From the NCBI GenBank assembly GCA_015680685.1, contig MNCI01008322.1, forward strand, positions 124,001 through 188,000: 64,000 nt of DNA, written 5' to 3'. The position numbers and the translations under genes were made by a program. Source of the stretch: Gnetum montanum (lineage: Eukaryota; Streptophyta; Gnetopsida; Gnetales; Gnetaceae). Shown here piece after piece: positions 45,560 to 55,995 of the stretch. The notes under the pieces are model-generated. The model saw only the letters and a list, made by a program, of their open reading frames with translations, ran no database searches and was not told the DNA's origin. Each line of letters starts with the position of its first letter. Position 1 is the first letter of the stretch.

Positions 45560-45710
45560 AACTCCTACCTTGAAGCTTCTTACTAAATCTACATGCAACA
45601 CATGGAGGAAGGATTAGAACACCTTCACAATAGAGGAAATCCACCTTGAAACTCCCTTGAACATGATTTTTAGATGGGGCTCATGCTACAAAACAAACTA
45701 TCAAAACAAA
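45560..45710. repeat. Direct repeat copy 2
   Basis: Shares 'tactaaatctacatg', 'aacacatg', 'aaggattagaacaccttcac' and a later 'tgctacaaa-caaac' with copy 1, about 1.9 kb away. Confidence 0.55.
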
Positions 45711-46309
45711 ATAGTAAATAACTTAATATTTTATTTTATATGTTTAGAGAGAAAATCATATTATTTTATTTTATATTAATATTTTATTAATTGTTAATTC
45801 ATTTTATTGTTTAATCTAATAAACTTCGAGTGTGAATATCTTTATTTCTAGATGTCTGATTAAGAAGAAACAAGTATCATTAGAAATGTAATTTTATTAG
45901 TGATCCAATTAGTCGAATTTTTTAATATCTATATTTTTGTGCTTGCATTTGTTTTTATTTTTATTTATTTTACAACTACTTTCTAAATTAGTAAATCAAG
46001 GTTAAATCTAGATCTTTGAGGTTTCACTGCATTTCTATTAGTTATTTATAGGATTTTATAGATAATTAATAGGGATGTTACACTAAGGATCCTTATTAAA
46101 ATTTTCATTTCAACTCTGACAATTTTTCTTTAAACTAATAAAGCCATCCTTTTAAAAATTAAACTAAATAGTGACAATTTAGTGCTCCATATATCCTTTT
46201 CTTAGTTATATCTTCAAAATGTTAACAATTCCTTGCAGTGGAGAAAGTAAAAACTTAAATGAGATAATTTTTGAGAATATATCTCTAGAGATATGAAGAT
46301 CATGAAAAA

Positions 46310-46314
46310 GTAGT
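46310..46314. repeat. Target-site duplication of element D, left (GTAGT)
   Basis: Identical to 55866-55870. Confidence 0.85.
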
Positions 46315-47164
46315 TGATGAGTGGTGAGGTATCTCTATGCTCAACCATACGAATACGAGCATCCACGCACAATTCGGTCGAATTCCAAGGACTAAGTCCT
46401 TATGCACCTTTGTGGAACAAGGATGGGTTGATTAATTGTTGTCTTCCCAAGCTTACTTATATAACACGATTGTATGGTTAAGTAAACTTGAGGTACATGA
46501 TTTTTATAGTTTTTATGTTTTTATGTCCTAGTGCTATAAAGGGAGGAGAGATATAACTAAGTAACTAATTTTAATTTAACTACTCAACTATGCTTTAACT
46601 AGTCCTAACACCAGCATCCATTCTCACTTACCATACACATTCTAAACTAGTGCAACACTACTGGGATTACTAAACACTAATCATTACTAGGTTACCAAGC
46701 ATTATACGCATGCTGGAAGTGATCATACTGAGTGTGCTTACTTAGGAGAGTTGTAGGGTGAGAGAGAGAACATTAATTAACTAAGGAAAGCATTAAGTAA
46801 TAGTAATTAACATTAATTAATATATTCTAAATGCTGCAAGGTTTATCGCAAAGTTCATCTTTATTGTTGTACACAAGGTGTGCTCAGGTACACAATGCTC
46901 AAATAAAGATCCATTCACTTTATGACTCCTACTACGGGCACTTAGAAATAATTCTATCTTTGGAAAGGGAAAAAGGAAAGAGTTTGGGTAAGGGACTAAG
47001 ACTAACTATACAAACTAAGTGCACCCACCTCTTATTTATAGGCAATGAGGGAAGCCCCAATATCGTGTATGTGATATTGCTTAGAAGGCTCCGATATCGC
47101 ATATGTATATCACTTATGCAATATCACGTACTCAATATCGTGTATGCGATAATGTGGCTCATCA
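46315..47164 (-). mobile_element. Element D 3' LTR (850 bp)
   Basis: From 46315 to the TATA box edge at 47042 it is 728 bp, identical in length to the other copy. The U3 (47043-47164, 122 bp) has several 'gatatcgc' / 'caatatcac' palindromes, 41 bp more than the 5' LTR. Confidence 0.92.
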
Positions 47165-47180
47165 TACCCCCATGACTAAA
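47165..47180 (-). promoter_or_regulatory. Polypurine tract of element D
   Basis: On the minus strand TTTAGTCATGGGGGTA directly precedes TGATGAGCC, the LTR start. 'tgaggacaagttctca' lies just upstream, as in A and B. Confidence 0.8.
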
Positions 47181-47328
47181 TGAGAACTTGTCCTCAAGTT
47201 CTTTACAAAATATTGGAACGATATGGGATTATTTACTGAATGAGAATAGATAGTGACAGAGAATAACAAACTCAAAGTGCCTGATGAATGGATCAACAAA
47301 CATATTACAACATTAGTGTTCACACCCT

Positions 47329-47547
47329 TTATGGTGAACATTGTACATAGATGACATCCAGACCCTCATCCGATAGCTTGAAGAGAGAGTAAGGAAAATG
47401 AGGTGCGTTGTTGCTGATGTCACGATTGTGCCATTCGTTGTTTATCCATAGCCATGTAACCAAACTTGTTCTTGGTGTAAATGCTCCAGCTCCAGTCCAT
47501 CCTGAGTGCTTCCTCCTATCCCAGTCCATAGTTCGTGTATTCACCAT
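47329..47547 (-). CDS. 72-codon stub at the position of the 3' ORF in element D
   Basis: The ATG at 47547 directly follows ...gtgttgtatgtgcag, a good splice acceptor, exactly where A and B start their long 3' ORF. The frame is open for 72 codons (begins M-V-N-T-R-T-M-D-W-D; Trp-rich: W-T-G-A-G, W-L-W-I-N-N-E-W) and then stops. I see no clear similarity to the A or B ORF beyond position and the basic start. It may be the old N-terminus joined to sequence beyond a deletion. No known domain. Confidence 0.4.
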   Translation of the reverse strand: MVNTRTMDWDRRKHSGWTGAGAFTPRTSLVTWLWINNEWHNRDISNNAPHFPYSLFKLSDEGLDVIYVQCSP

Positions 47548-49029
47548 CTGCACATACAACACAATCACGAATGAGTAAGGATATGTAAACCATGATGCAG
47601 TTGATACCTTGCCTTGATATAAAGTGCATTGGCTAGGTTGTGGTTATGGCAGAAACTAGGTTAGAGGTTTATCACTGATAACTACCCAAGGTGTAGGGGT
47701 GATACAAGTAGTAGAATGGAAAAATTTGTTACAGGGCCCCCATGACTAAGAGCAAACCTCTAGTAACAATAGGGTGGAAAAGTATAGGGGACAAGAAAAA
47801 TGGGAAAAATAACAATGGTGATGCCAAGAAAATGGATGTCATGGATGGGGATGAAATGAGAAATTACTGATTGCAAGAAATGTTTAAGGAGAAGAATTTA
47901 ACAATTGCGCCTGAAGGAATGTCAATGGGTCCTCCCCAAAGCAAGCTCATGCCCTTTATGCCTTGAAAAACCCACAAACCAAAGAGTCCATAGGCTCTAG
48001 GAATGACATATGTAAAACAATGGTTAAAGATTGACCCACAAGAATTTACCAAAGAATAACAATGCATCCAACAGGAGATATACTAATCATAAAACTGGCA
48101 ATGAGGTGGAAAATGGAAAGAACGATGGAGAGTAGAAAATGGAATGGAATCCCAAGAGCAAGGTTGTGTAAAGTCCCTTGTTTATTTTATGGTTAAGGTA
48201 ACTAAGTAGAACTCATTCCAAATTCAAACTCAAACAAACCACATTCAGTGATCTCACATAAATACAATTGGCCAATCCATCCCCTTGAAGCAATAAGAAT
48301 ACTTCCCCAAAGAGTCACCACCATTCTAAGGAGAGTGAGATGGAGAAGCAGGAAGCAAGAAAGGGCCTTAGTTAGAGGGAACCTTCAGGCATGGGTAACA
48401 TGTCTTTCTAGTGTCATAACTAGTGCTTGTAGCCCAGATTTCTTTATCATGTCTAAGGGGTGTTCTTTGAATTCTCACTAGTTTTTTTTTTTTTGCGTGA
48501 GAACCACACCATGAAAAGACTTATTTGATTTATTCGACTTCTTGATGTTTGGTCATCAGTGGAATGGCGGAGAACCTATGAAAAGCATCCGAGTACCCAA
48601 TAGAATAGCCAACACACATGTATCAAATCCCCTTAAAGTCACACCCTTTTCAATCATTGAATCCTTCCTTAGTTTGAAGAATATGAAGCCACAAATTCAT
48701 TAATAAGTTTATTTAGAAAAAGGGACAATACAGTTCCAAAACCAAGGGAGACCATAGAGTTGAATTGAGGAATGGACGGTGTGGACTCATTGCCTATTTT
48801 ATCAAAAGAACCATATCATAGTATTAACATTGAAAATCAAAGGTAAAAACCCAACATTAGCAATCAACACCATTATAGTATAATCCACCATCATGAGCAC
48901 TTATTGTATGACGAATGAAAGTAAATCAAACAAAGAGATAGGAAAAAAATGTGAACGATGGTGTAAAAAAAATAAAATAAAATTGAGAACAAATGTGTAA
49001 AACAAAAATACAAAAAAAAAAGAAGCTGA
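47548..49029 (-). other. Spacer between pol and the 3' ORF stub in element D
   Basis: About 1.5 kb. It shares with A 'tgtggttctcac', a run of A (T on the plus strand, 48482-48493), 'gaattcaaagaacacccctt' and 'ggggaggaccca'. A second polypurine-like motif is at 47736-47752. No U3-like palindromic array was found, unlike in A and B. Confidence 0.6.
47736..47752 (-). other. Polypurine-like motif 2 of element D (spacer)
   Basis: On the minus strand CTCTTAGTCATGGGGGC, nearly the same as 24456-24474 in A. Confidence 0.55.
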
Positions 49030-49058
49030 GGGCTTAGAATGATTAGCATTGGTGGCCA

Positions 49059-49074
49059 TCTCCCCCACGACTGA
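49059..49074 (-). other. Polypurine-like motif 1 of element D (end of pol)
   Basis: On the minus strand CTCAGTCGTGGGGGAG, which encodes the V-V-G-E end of pol. Confidence 0.55.
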
Positions 49075-50083
49075 GTTGGAAGGATGAGATCTGAAATAAT
49101 GAGTAGGGTTGTCCACCAACAGAGGTAGTATTGGTACTGGCTATTCTAAACTCATGGAAAGGTTTGGTTTGTTGGATGTTGACCAACAATTTCTTATTCA
49201 AGCTCTCAGGTTGGTAAATCATCATGGCCCTTGAAGTAAAAGTTGCGTAAATAATATAAGATCCTTCCCATAGCATTTGAAATTTAGTGCGTTGTGGCAC
49301 ATGTGTGGGATTTCAGTATAGAACCTTATCTCCTGGTTGATATTAACTTTTCTAATTTTTAGGTTATGATGTCATTTATTGAAGGCCTTGTGTAATTCAT
49401 TAGATGATAGGGCAGCTAATCGGTTCTCATCTAGCAAGTTAAGGATCATTAACCATTCTTTTTGTGCTAGATCAATGTCAAGGTTGAGATCACATACCAT
49501 AGATAATGTATGAAGTTCTGCTTGAATGGCAAGCGTTGGAAGTTTCCTGTACACTAACTCATAGGGAGAGTAGCCTATAAGGAGTTTCCATGTGGAGCGG
49601 TATGCTCAAAGAGCATCGTTCAATTTGGTTCTCCAATCTCTCCTATACTTGCTAATAGTTCTTGTCAATATTTTCGTAATCTCCCTATTGGTGACCTCAG
49701 CTTAACCATTTTCTTGAGGGTGGTATGGTGTAGTCAGTTCGTGCTCAACCCATAAGCATTACATTAGTTTCCAAAAAGTTGCACCTGTGAAATGTGTGCC
49801 ATTGTTAGAAATAAGTGCACAAGGCATGCCAAACCTATTTATGATTTATTTCTAAATAAATCACATAGCTATAGATAATGTACAATTCTTAACAGTGGCT
49901 GCTTCTGCCCATTTTGTGAAGTAGTCAATAGCAACAATGATGTAAGATTTCCCATTGGACATTGGTGTAATGGACCCCATAAAATCAATTCTCCATATAT
50001 TGAAGGGTTTTAAAGGTTGAATCCATTGTTGGGGACCCTCCATTCTAGTAGTCATTCCCCATCATGTTGACAATGCTCATAAG

Positions 50084-50201
50084 NNNNNNNNNNNNNNNNN
50101 NNNNNNNNNNNNNNNNNNNNNNNNNNNNNNNNNNNNNNNNNNNNNNNNNNNNNNNNNNNNNNNNNNNNNNNNNNNNNNNNNNNNNNNNNNNNNNNNNNNN
50201 N
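50084..50201. other. Assembly gap (118 N)
   Basis: The flanks align to A and B at points about 455-465 bp apart (A: about 21180 and 21635; B: about 36333 and 36790). Either the gap is larger than written or D carries a deletion. Confidence 0.95.
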
Positions 50202-52439
50202 GATCAATCATTGTAAGATCGAACTCTTGTAAGATTACGAGCCATCATATGCTGCGAGGGCTCATTGTTGGTTTATTCATTAGGAACCTTATTACACTAT
50301 GATCTATGTGCATGAATACCTGATAGCCCAAGACATAGTGCCTAAATTTTTCTAGTGCAAACACTACAACCATTAATTCTTTCTCTATTGTGGTGTAGTT
50401 AAGTTGTGCACCAGCAATACTCCTACTTGCAGAGTGGATGTAATAAGGATGTTTTTGGTTATCTAAGTATGTAAGTATAGCTTCTAAAGCATAAGTGGGC
50501 ACATTAGTCATTATGTGGAATGGTATAGACCAGTAAGGAGCTTGTAGAATGGGTGTTTCTATGAGCTTGTGTTTTAATGTTTGGAAAGCTAATTCGCATT
50601 CCCTGGTCCATTCAAAAGGTACGTCCTTTTTTGTTAGTTCAACCAATGATTTTACAACCTTTGAAAGTTCCCAATAAACCTTCTGTAGTAGCCAGTGTGT
50701 CCAAGGAATGACCAAATATCTTTTACAATTTTAGGTTGCTAAGTGATTCCTTGGATAACTTTGATCTTTTCAGGGTCTACCTCTATCCCTGTTTGTGAAA
50801 TCTTATGCCCTAATATGATGCCTTCTTGGACCATTAAATGGATTTTTTGCCAGTTGAGTTTTAAATTGGTTTCTACACATCACTTTAGTACTTGCTCTAA
50901 CCGGTCCAAGGCTTGATCGAAGTTCACTCTGTAAGTGGAGAAGTTGTCCATGAAGACTTCCACACCATTTCCTATCTACTGCTAGAATATGCTTAGAACT
51001 AATCGTTGAAATGTTGCAGGGGCATTGCACAAGCCAAACGACATCTATTTGTATGCAAATGTTCCCCAAGGACTAGTGAACGTATTCTTGGTTTGGTCTT
51101 CTGGGGCTATTTGTATTTGGTTGTACCCATTGTACCCATCCAAAAAACTATAGAAATGATGCCTTGCAATGGTGTCTAAGACTTGGTCGACGAATGGCAA
51201 TGGAAAGTGGTCCTTGAATGTTGCCATATTTAGTAGCCTAAAATCTATGCACATCCTCCATTTACCTTCCTTTTTGGGCACAATAACTAAGGGACTAACC
51301 CATTCACTATCATTAATGGGGTATATGAATCTAGCTTTTAGAAGCTATTCAATTTCTTCCTTAATCACTTGCTTAAGCTTTGGGTTAAGTTACCTCTACG
51401 GTTGTCGTTGAGGCTTCATGGAGGGGTCGATGTAAATTCTATGCTGGCATATCCTAGGATCTATTCTGATTAATTTAGGATATGACCAAGTAAAGGCTTT
51501 TGATTATTTTTTTATCACCTTCAGCAATCTCTCTTTCTATTGAGGAGTGAGCTTCACATTAATAATTATCGATTTTCCATTCTTGAGAAACATGTACTCC
51601 ATATTGGTGGGCAATGATTTTAACTCAAGGGGCTCCTCCTTAAACTTATCAGGGATTTCCAACTTCTCCCAGTTGATATTTTCAATGTCAAGACTTGGAA
51701 TTTGGCAATGGACTTGCTCTAATGTGTCTATGCTATTGATGTAAGAGCAAGTCAAACTCTCAGTTGGTTCCATGCATATAGTTGAACTGCTCTCTGGATC
51801 AGCTGTCAACCACTGGGTGCCTTCTTGTCTTATGGCTGTTGCATACAAGCATCTTTGTATATTAGCCACTTGGGCACACTGATTGGATGAAGGTAATGTT
51901 AAGCGTTGCACAAACCATGACTTTTGCACGTAATTACATCCTATGTCATTGTATGCGATGCATAGAACTTTCTTCTTCTTGATCTTTCGTAACGTAGTTT
52001 CCTTTGATATTTCTAGGGAAAGATCATGGATTCCTAGGCATGTGTCAATTATGCTTAGCCATGCTCTTTCCATTATGATTAGGAAGTTCCCCTTACCGTT
52101 GTTCACTTGAATTACTAGGAAGTCATTTGGATACGACCACCCACAAATAGTGGTAACAATGTCCTCCACTAGCCCTAATCGGATAGTGATGGACTGGTCG
52201 GCCAACTCTAAATGAATGTTACTCTTTTTTAGTGGAGGCAAGTTCTAGGCTTTGTACATTTCTTGAGAGATTAGGTTGACACTGGAACCTAAATACAAAA
52301 GAGCCTTGCAAGGTTTGTTCCTAGCTATTTGTAAATATATAAGAGGACTTCTATGATCAGAAAATTTCCTAGGAAGATGGTCAGCCTTAATCCAATTGGT
52401 GACGACATGAGTTAACATGACCAAATGCATTAGGCATGG

Positions 52440-54920
52440 TGTTTAGCCTGAAGGGAGTTCTGAAGTTTTAATTGGTAATGAGGTGTCTAAAGGATTAATT
52501 ACTTATGGTTGCAAGGGCTTATTTAGATTGTTGGTTCTAAAGAAAGATCTTTTATTCATGCGGTTGTCAAAACCAATAGTAGATTGAGAGTTAATAGCCC
52601 TTATAGCATTATGTTGCTGTGGTTGGGTAGGGAGTTCACCTTGCATAGCTAGACTAGGTGGTAATGGAGATATAGGTGGAAGAGGTGTAGTTGGATGGGA
52701 GGGATAGTATGTTTGTGGAACATTACCCCTAGGAGAAGGAGTCCTATAGTACTCATGGGCTTGGTATTAAGGTTGAGGAGTGACATGACCAATAGAGTCA
52801 CGTGGAGAGATTAGCTGCTGCATGTAATATCCGTATGGGTCAGGTTGTCGGTAAGGATACTGTTGCTATGGTTGTGGCATTCCCCATGATTGTGGGTATT
52901 GCCACTATTGATACTGCTTGATTGGTTGTGGTGGAGTTCCACTTGGATAATATGTTAAGGGTTGGTGAAACTACCTTGGGTTACCTTGAGAATAAGATAA
53001 CCTTCAAGGCATTTGCCTTTTGTTTAATTGTGGGTTAAGTGCATACACCCCAGACTCCTGCAGATGTGAGATTACAGGGCAACATCCTTTAGGATGGTCA
53101 TATTGGCATATCTTGCATCCACTATCATTGTCTGTATCTAAATCCACAACCTCTTTGATGATGGCAACTTTGTCGTTACCCTTGTTACATGCATATTCTG
53201 CTTCTCTCTTTTTTTCTTTTCCCTTTCACCTTGCTCTCTAGACTCCTTTATTATTTTGAGAATGGTTTAAAATTTATCATCTAGGGAGTCCCACATTTGG
53301 TCCACCTTTGCTGATACTTACGATGCAAGTTTTTGAATGGGAAAATTTTTCCTATTCATCATTTCTTTGAGTGGTGACTATTCTTCATCCTAACAAAATC
53401 TTACTCCCTTCTTTCGGAGGGAAGGATCTCTGTTATATTCCTTTGCACTTTCTCTCTTTCGTAACTCACCTTCCTCTTTAGCAACTTGCTCCAATAATCT
53501 TTATACTTAATGGGTCCTAAGCTCAGATAGTCTTCCTTGGGCATAAGTCCCAAGGGTTCTTCTCGTTTCATGCCAAAGCCCATCTATGAGATGGTGTAGT
53601 TTATCCCTCTGCGAATAACCATGACCAGGATAACAATGTAATAGTGCATAATATCGGCCCATGGCAGCATCCAAGGGTTCATGTTCTCCTTGTTTCCAGC
53701 CTTGGATTTGCTTTCATAGGTTGGACACTTGGGAGTATGTTAGGTACTTATCATTGAAAAATTCTAACATGGTACTCCACCTACGAATGGATTCTAGTTC
53801 TAAGGAGCGATACTAGCTTTCCACTTCTTTGATTAGTGTCTGTGGAAATAACTTTAATTTTTGCCATTCGTTTTCTATGTTTTGTAAGGCACATGCATCA
53901 TGAAATGCTTGTAGATGATTTTGAGGATCAGCATTGTATCCCCCTTCAAATTGTGGGATATTGTTCATGTCTAATCTCTTGATCCTAATATTCTTTTGGT
54001 GCCTTTTTGGGATCCTAACGGCCTTACTTATGTCCAATATACTTCGAGTAGCGAGTAGGGGTTCATCGTGATCATCTCGTCTATTGCGTTTATGATGCCC
54101 ATGTTTTTCCCTACTCTCACTTCTTTCACGATGTGTTTCTCTAGAGTGCCCTTGTCCTCCCATTTCACCTACCCTTATCCTCATGGTCTTTTTCTTTGTG
54201 ATTGCATCCTAATCCTGAAGGAGAGGATGAAGGAGATGATGAAGGTGAAGAAGAAGGAGTGTCACCATGTCGGTGCCTCCTTCCTTCTGTTCGGTGGTCG
54301 CAGCCTTGATCATAGCTACAATCGGAATGTCCATCTTTGTCATGTGTTTGTGTTTCTTTTTCAGACCCTTTATGTCTATTAGTACCAAAATTCAGGTTAT
54401 GGATAGTTGAGTAAATATTCTGATACACAACCCCTTGACTGAAGTCAACGGGAGGAACATCATTATGTGGGAAACTACCTGAGGCAGGTTCACCACCCTC
54501 ATTTTCACTTAGGACATGTGGGACATTCTATGACAACTTTCCCTTCATGGACTCGTGATGTCTCTCCTATTGTAAATCCCTTTGACACTGTGCCCCCATG
54601 GGTCAATACTCTCTCGAGTCATGATCATGCACAACGTACTCTACCTGTAAGTGCTACATACCAATTCATGTGAGATCACAAAGAAGCATTCCTAGGACTA
54701 AGCGATCAGGAGGTAACACTATGTTACCTTCTAAATCCTTCCAACGCAGTTGTTCATCCTAGTGGAGGATAAAGGTAAATTTTGGTATATACTCATTAGG
54801 ATGAACATATACCATGCAAAATTGTTGAGGGACTGGAGGGTAATCATGTGTATGATGCCTCCGATTATTCCTTGTATTAGACCTAGGCAGTGAATCACTT
54901 TCGTATGAAGAAGGAGATAT
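52440..54920 (-). pseudogene. gag of element D (decayed, start codon lost)
   Basis: The position homologous to the A start codon reads ATA (54920-54918) and no other ATG is near. H-P-N-E-Y-I-P-K-F-T-F and I-V-L-P-P-D-R follow. An Arg/Ser/His-rich stretch and the capsid-like core R-I-K-R-L-D-M-N-N-I-P-Q-F-E-G-G-Y-N-A ... L-Q-A-F-H-D-A-C ... L-K-L-F-P (about 53985-53820) are well preserved. The compact knuckle C-K-I-C-Q-Y-D-H-P-K-G-C is at 53117-53082, followed by a Pro/Gln/Tyr-rich tail. Fewer stops are present than in B. Confidence 0.78.
53082..53117 (-). other. Compact zinc knuckle C-x2-C-x3-H-x3-C in gag (D)
   Basis: The codons read C-K-I-C-Q-Y-D-H-P-K-G-C, the same spacing as A and B. Confidence 0.7.
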
Positions 54921-54946
54921 GATTGTTTATTTAGTGTGTAATGTAT

Positions 54947-54965
54947 TATATGTGTGTGTGTGTGT
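54947..54965. repeat. (TG)n microsatellite in the element D leader
   Basis: About nine TG units between the primer site and gag; absent from A and B. Confidence 0.85.
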
Positions 54966-55037
54966 AACCAACCCTAAGGGTTTGTTCCAACGATGAGAAA
55001 GATGTCCTAAGTTCTAATTAGCGCACAAACAACAAAG

Positions 55038-55055
55038 TCCCTGGCAATGGTGCCA
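55038..55055 (-). promoter_or_regulatory. Primer-binding site, tRNA-Asp type (D)
   Basis: Minus strand TGGCACCATTGCCAGGGA differs from the tRNA-Asp site by three G-to-A transitions. It lies one base from the LTR. Confidence 0.85.
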
Positions 55056-55056
55056 A

Positions 55057-55865
55057 TGATGAGCGGCGAGGTATCCCTACGCTCAATCATACGAATATGA
55101 GCATCCATGCACAATTTGGTCGAATTCGAAGGACTAAGTGCTTATGCGTCTTTGTGGAACAAGGATGGGTTGATTAATCGTTGTCTTTCCAAGCTTACTT
55201 GTATAGCATAATTGTATGGTTAAGTAAACTTGAGGTACATGATTTTTATAGTTTTTATGTTTTTATGTCCTAGTGCTACAAAGGAAGGAGAGAGATAACT
55301 AAGTAACTAATTTTAATTTAACTACTCAACTATGCTTTAACTAGTCCTAACACTAGCATCCATTATCACTTATCGTACACATCCTAAACCAGTGTAACAC
55401 TACTGGGATTACCAAACGCTAATCGTTATTGGGTTACCAAGCGTTACACACATGCTCGAAGTGATCGTACTGAGTGTGCTTACTTAGGAGAGTGGTAGGG
55501 TGAGAGAGAGAATATTAATTAACTAAGGAAAGAATTAAGCAATAGTAATTAACATTAATTAATATATTCTGAATGCTGCAAGGTTTATCACAAAGTTCAT
55601 CATTATTGTCGTACACAAGGTGTGCTTAGGTACACAACACTCGAATAAAGATTTGTTTACTTTATGACTCCTATTGTGGGCACTTAGAAATAGTTCTATC
55701 TTTGGAAAAGGAAAAAGGCAAGAGTTTGGTTAAGGAACTAAGACTAACTATGCAAAATAAGTGTGCTTGCCTCTTATTTATAGGCAACGAGGCAGGCCTC
55801 GATATCGCGTACGCAATATCACTTGGAAGACTCCAATATCGCATATGCGATATTGTGGCTCATCA
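55057..55865 (-). mobile_element. Element D 5' LTR (809 bp)
   Basis: It starts TGATGAGCGG and ends ...GGCTCATCA. TATA box edge at 55784; U3 81 bp with 'gatatcgcgtacgcaatatc'. The remaining 728 bp match the other LTR in length. Confidence 0.92.
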
Positions 55866-55870
55866 GTAGT
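55866..55870. repeat. Target-site duplication of element D, right (GTAGT)
   Basis: Identical to 46310-46314. Confidence 0.85.
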
Positions 55871-55995
55871 GAATAAAACTTATTAAGAATAGAATACAAA
55901 ATGAATCAAAAATCATCATAAATCTTCATAAGCACAATTTTCTACATTTACTATATAATTTAGTTAGTAAGTTCAAAATTATTAACAACATCAAA

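Larger units (their letters stand above)
43679..46309. other. DNA between elements B and D, no gene seen
   Basis: A+T-rich with no credible ORF. It contains a diverged direct repeat: 43679-43810 resembles 45560-45710 ('aaggattagaa-accttcaca', 'aatctacatg'). These could be LTR or internal remnants of an old element. A stretch at 45085-45245 (M-E-D-V-K-E-Q-S-like) is too short to call. Confidence 0.5.
49030..52439 (-). pseudogene. pol of element D: protease, RT, RNase H, integrase (decayed, with assembly gap)
   Basis: Protease has A-L-L-Y-L-G-S-S-V-N-L-I-S, where the catalytic Asp and Ser are replaced. A 234-codon run (52241-51537) covers the rest of protease and the linker. RT has P-K-K-E-G-K-W-R-M-C-I-D-F-R-L-L-N, D-G-Y-N-G-Y-N-Q-I, and F-M-D-N at the active site (50949-50960), a D-to-N change. 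RNase H covers 50560-50210. The N run (50084-50201) falls between RNase H and integrase. Integrase has I-D-Y-F-T-K-W-A-E, I-S-N-N-G (second D to N), N-G-stop-A-E-V-T-N and Y-R-S-T-W-K-L-L-I-G-Y-S-P-Y-E-L-V-Y. The C-terminus reads L-W-E-G-S-Y-I-I and then V-V-G-E-M. Confidence 0.88.
46315..55865 (-). mobile_element. Element D: complete-ended 9.55-kb Athila-like retrotransposon, 3' ORF deleted
   Basis: Read on the minus strand: 5' LTR 55865-55057, primer site 55055-55038, gag from 54920, pol to about 49030, spacer, 72-codon stub of the 3' ORF (47547-47329), polypurine tract 47180-47165, 3' LTR 47164-46315, with GTAGT duplicated on both sides. Its pol is closest to that of A. It is 3.5-4.5 kb shorter than B and A, almost entirely through loss of the 3' ORF. 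Stops, an FMDN RT box and a missing gag start codon make it inactive. A 118-base N run lies in pol. Confidence 0.92.
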
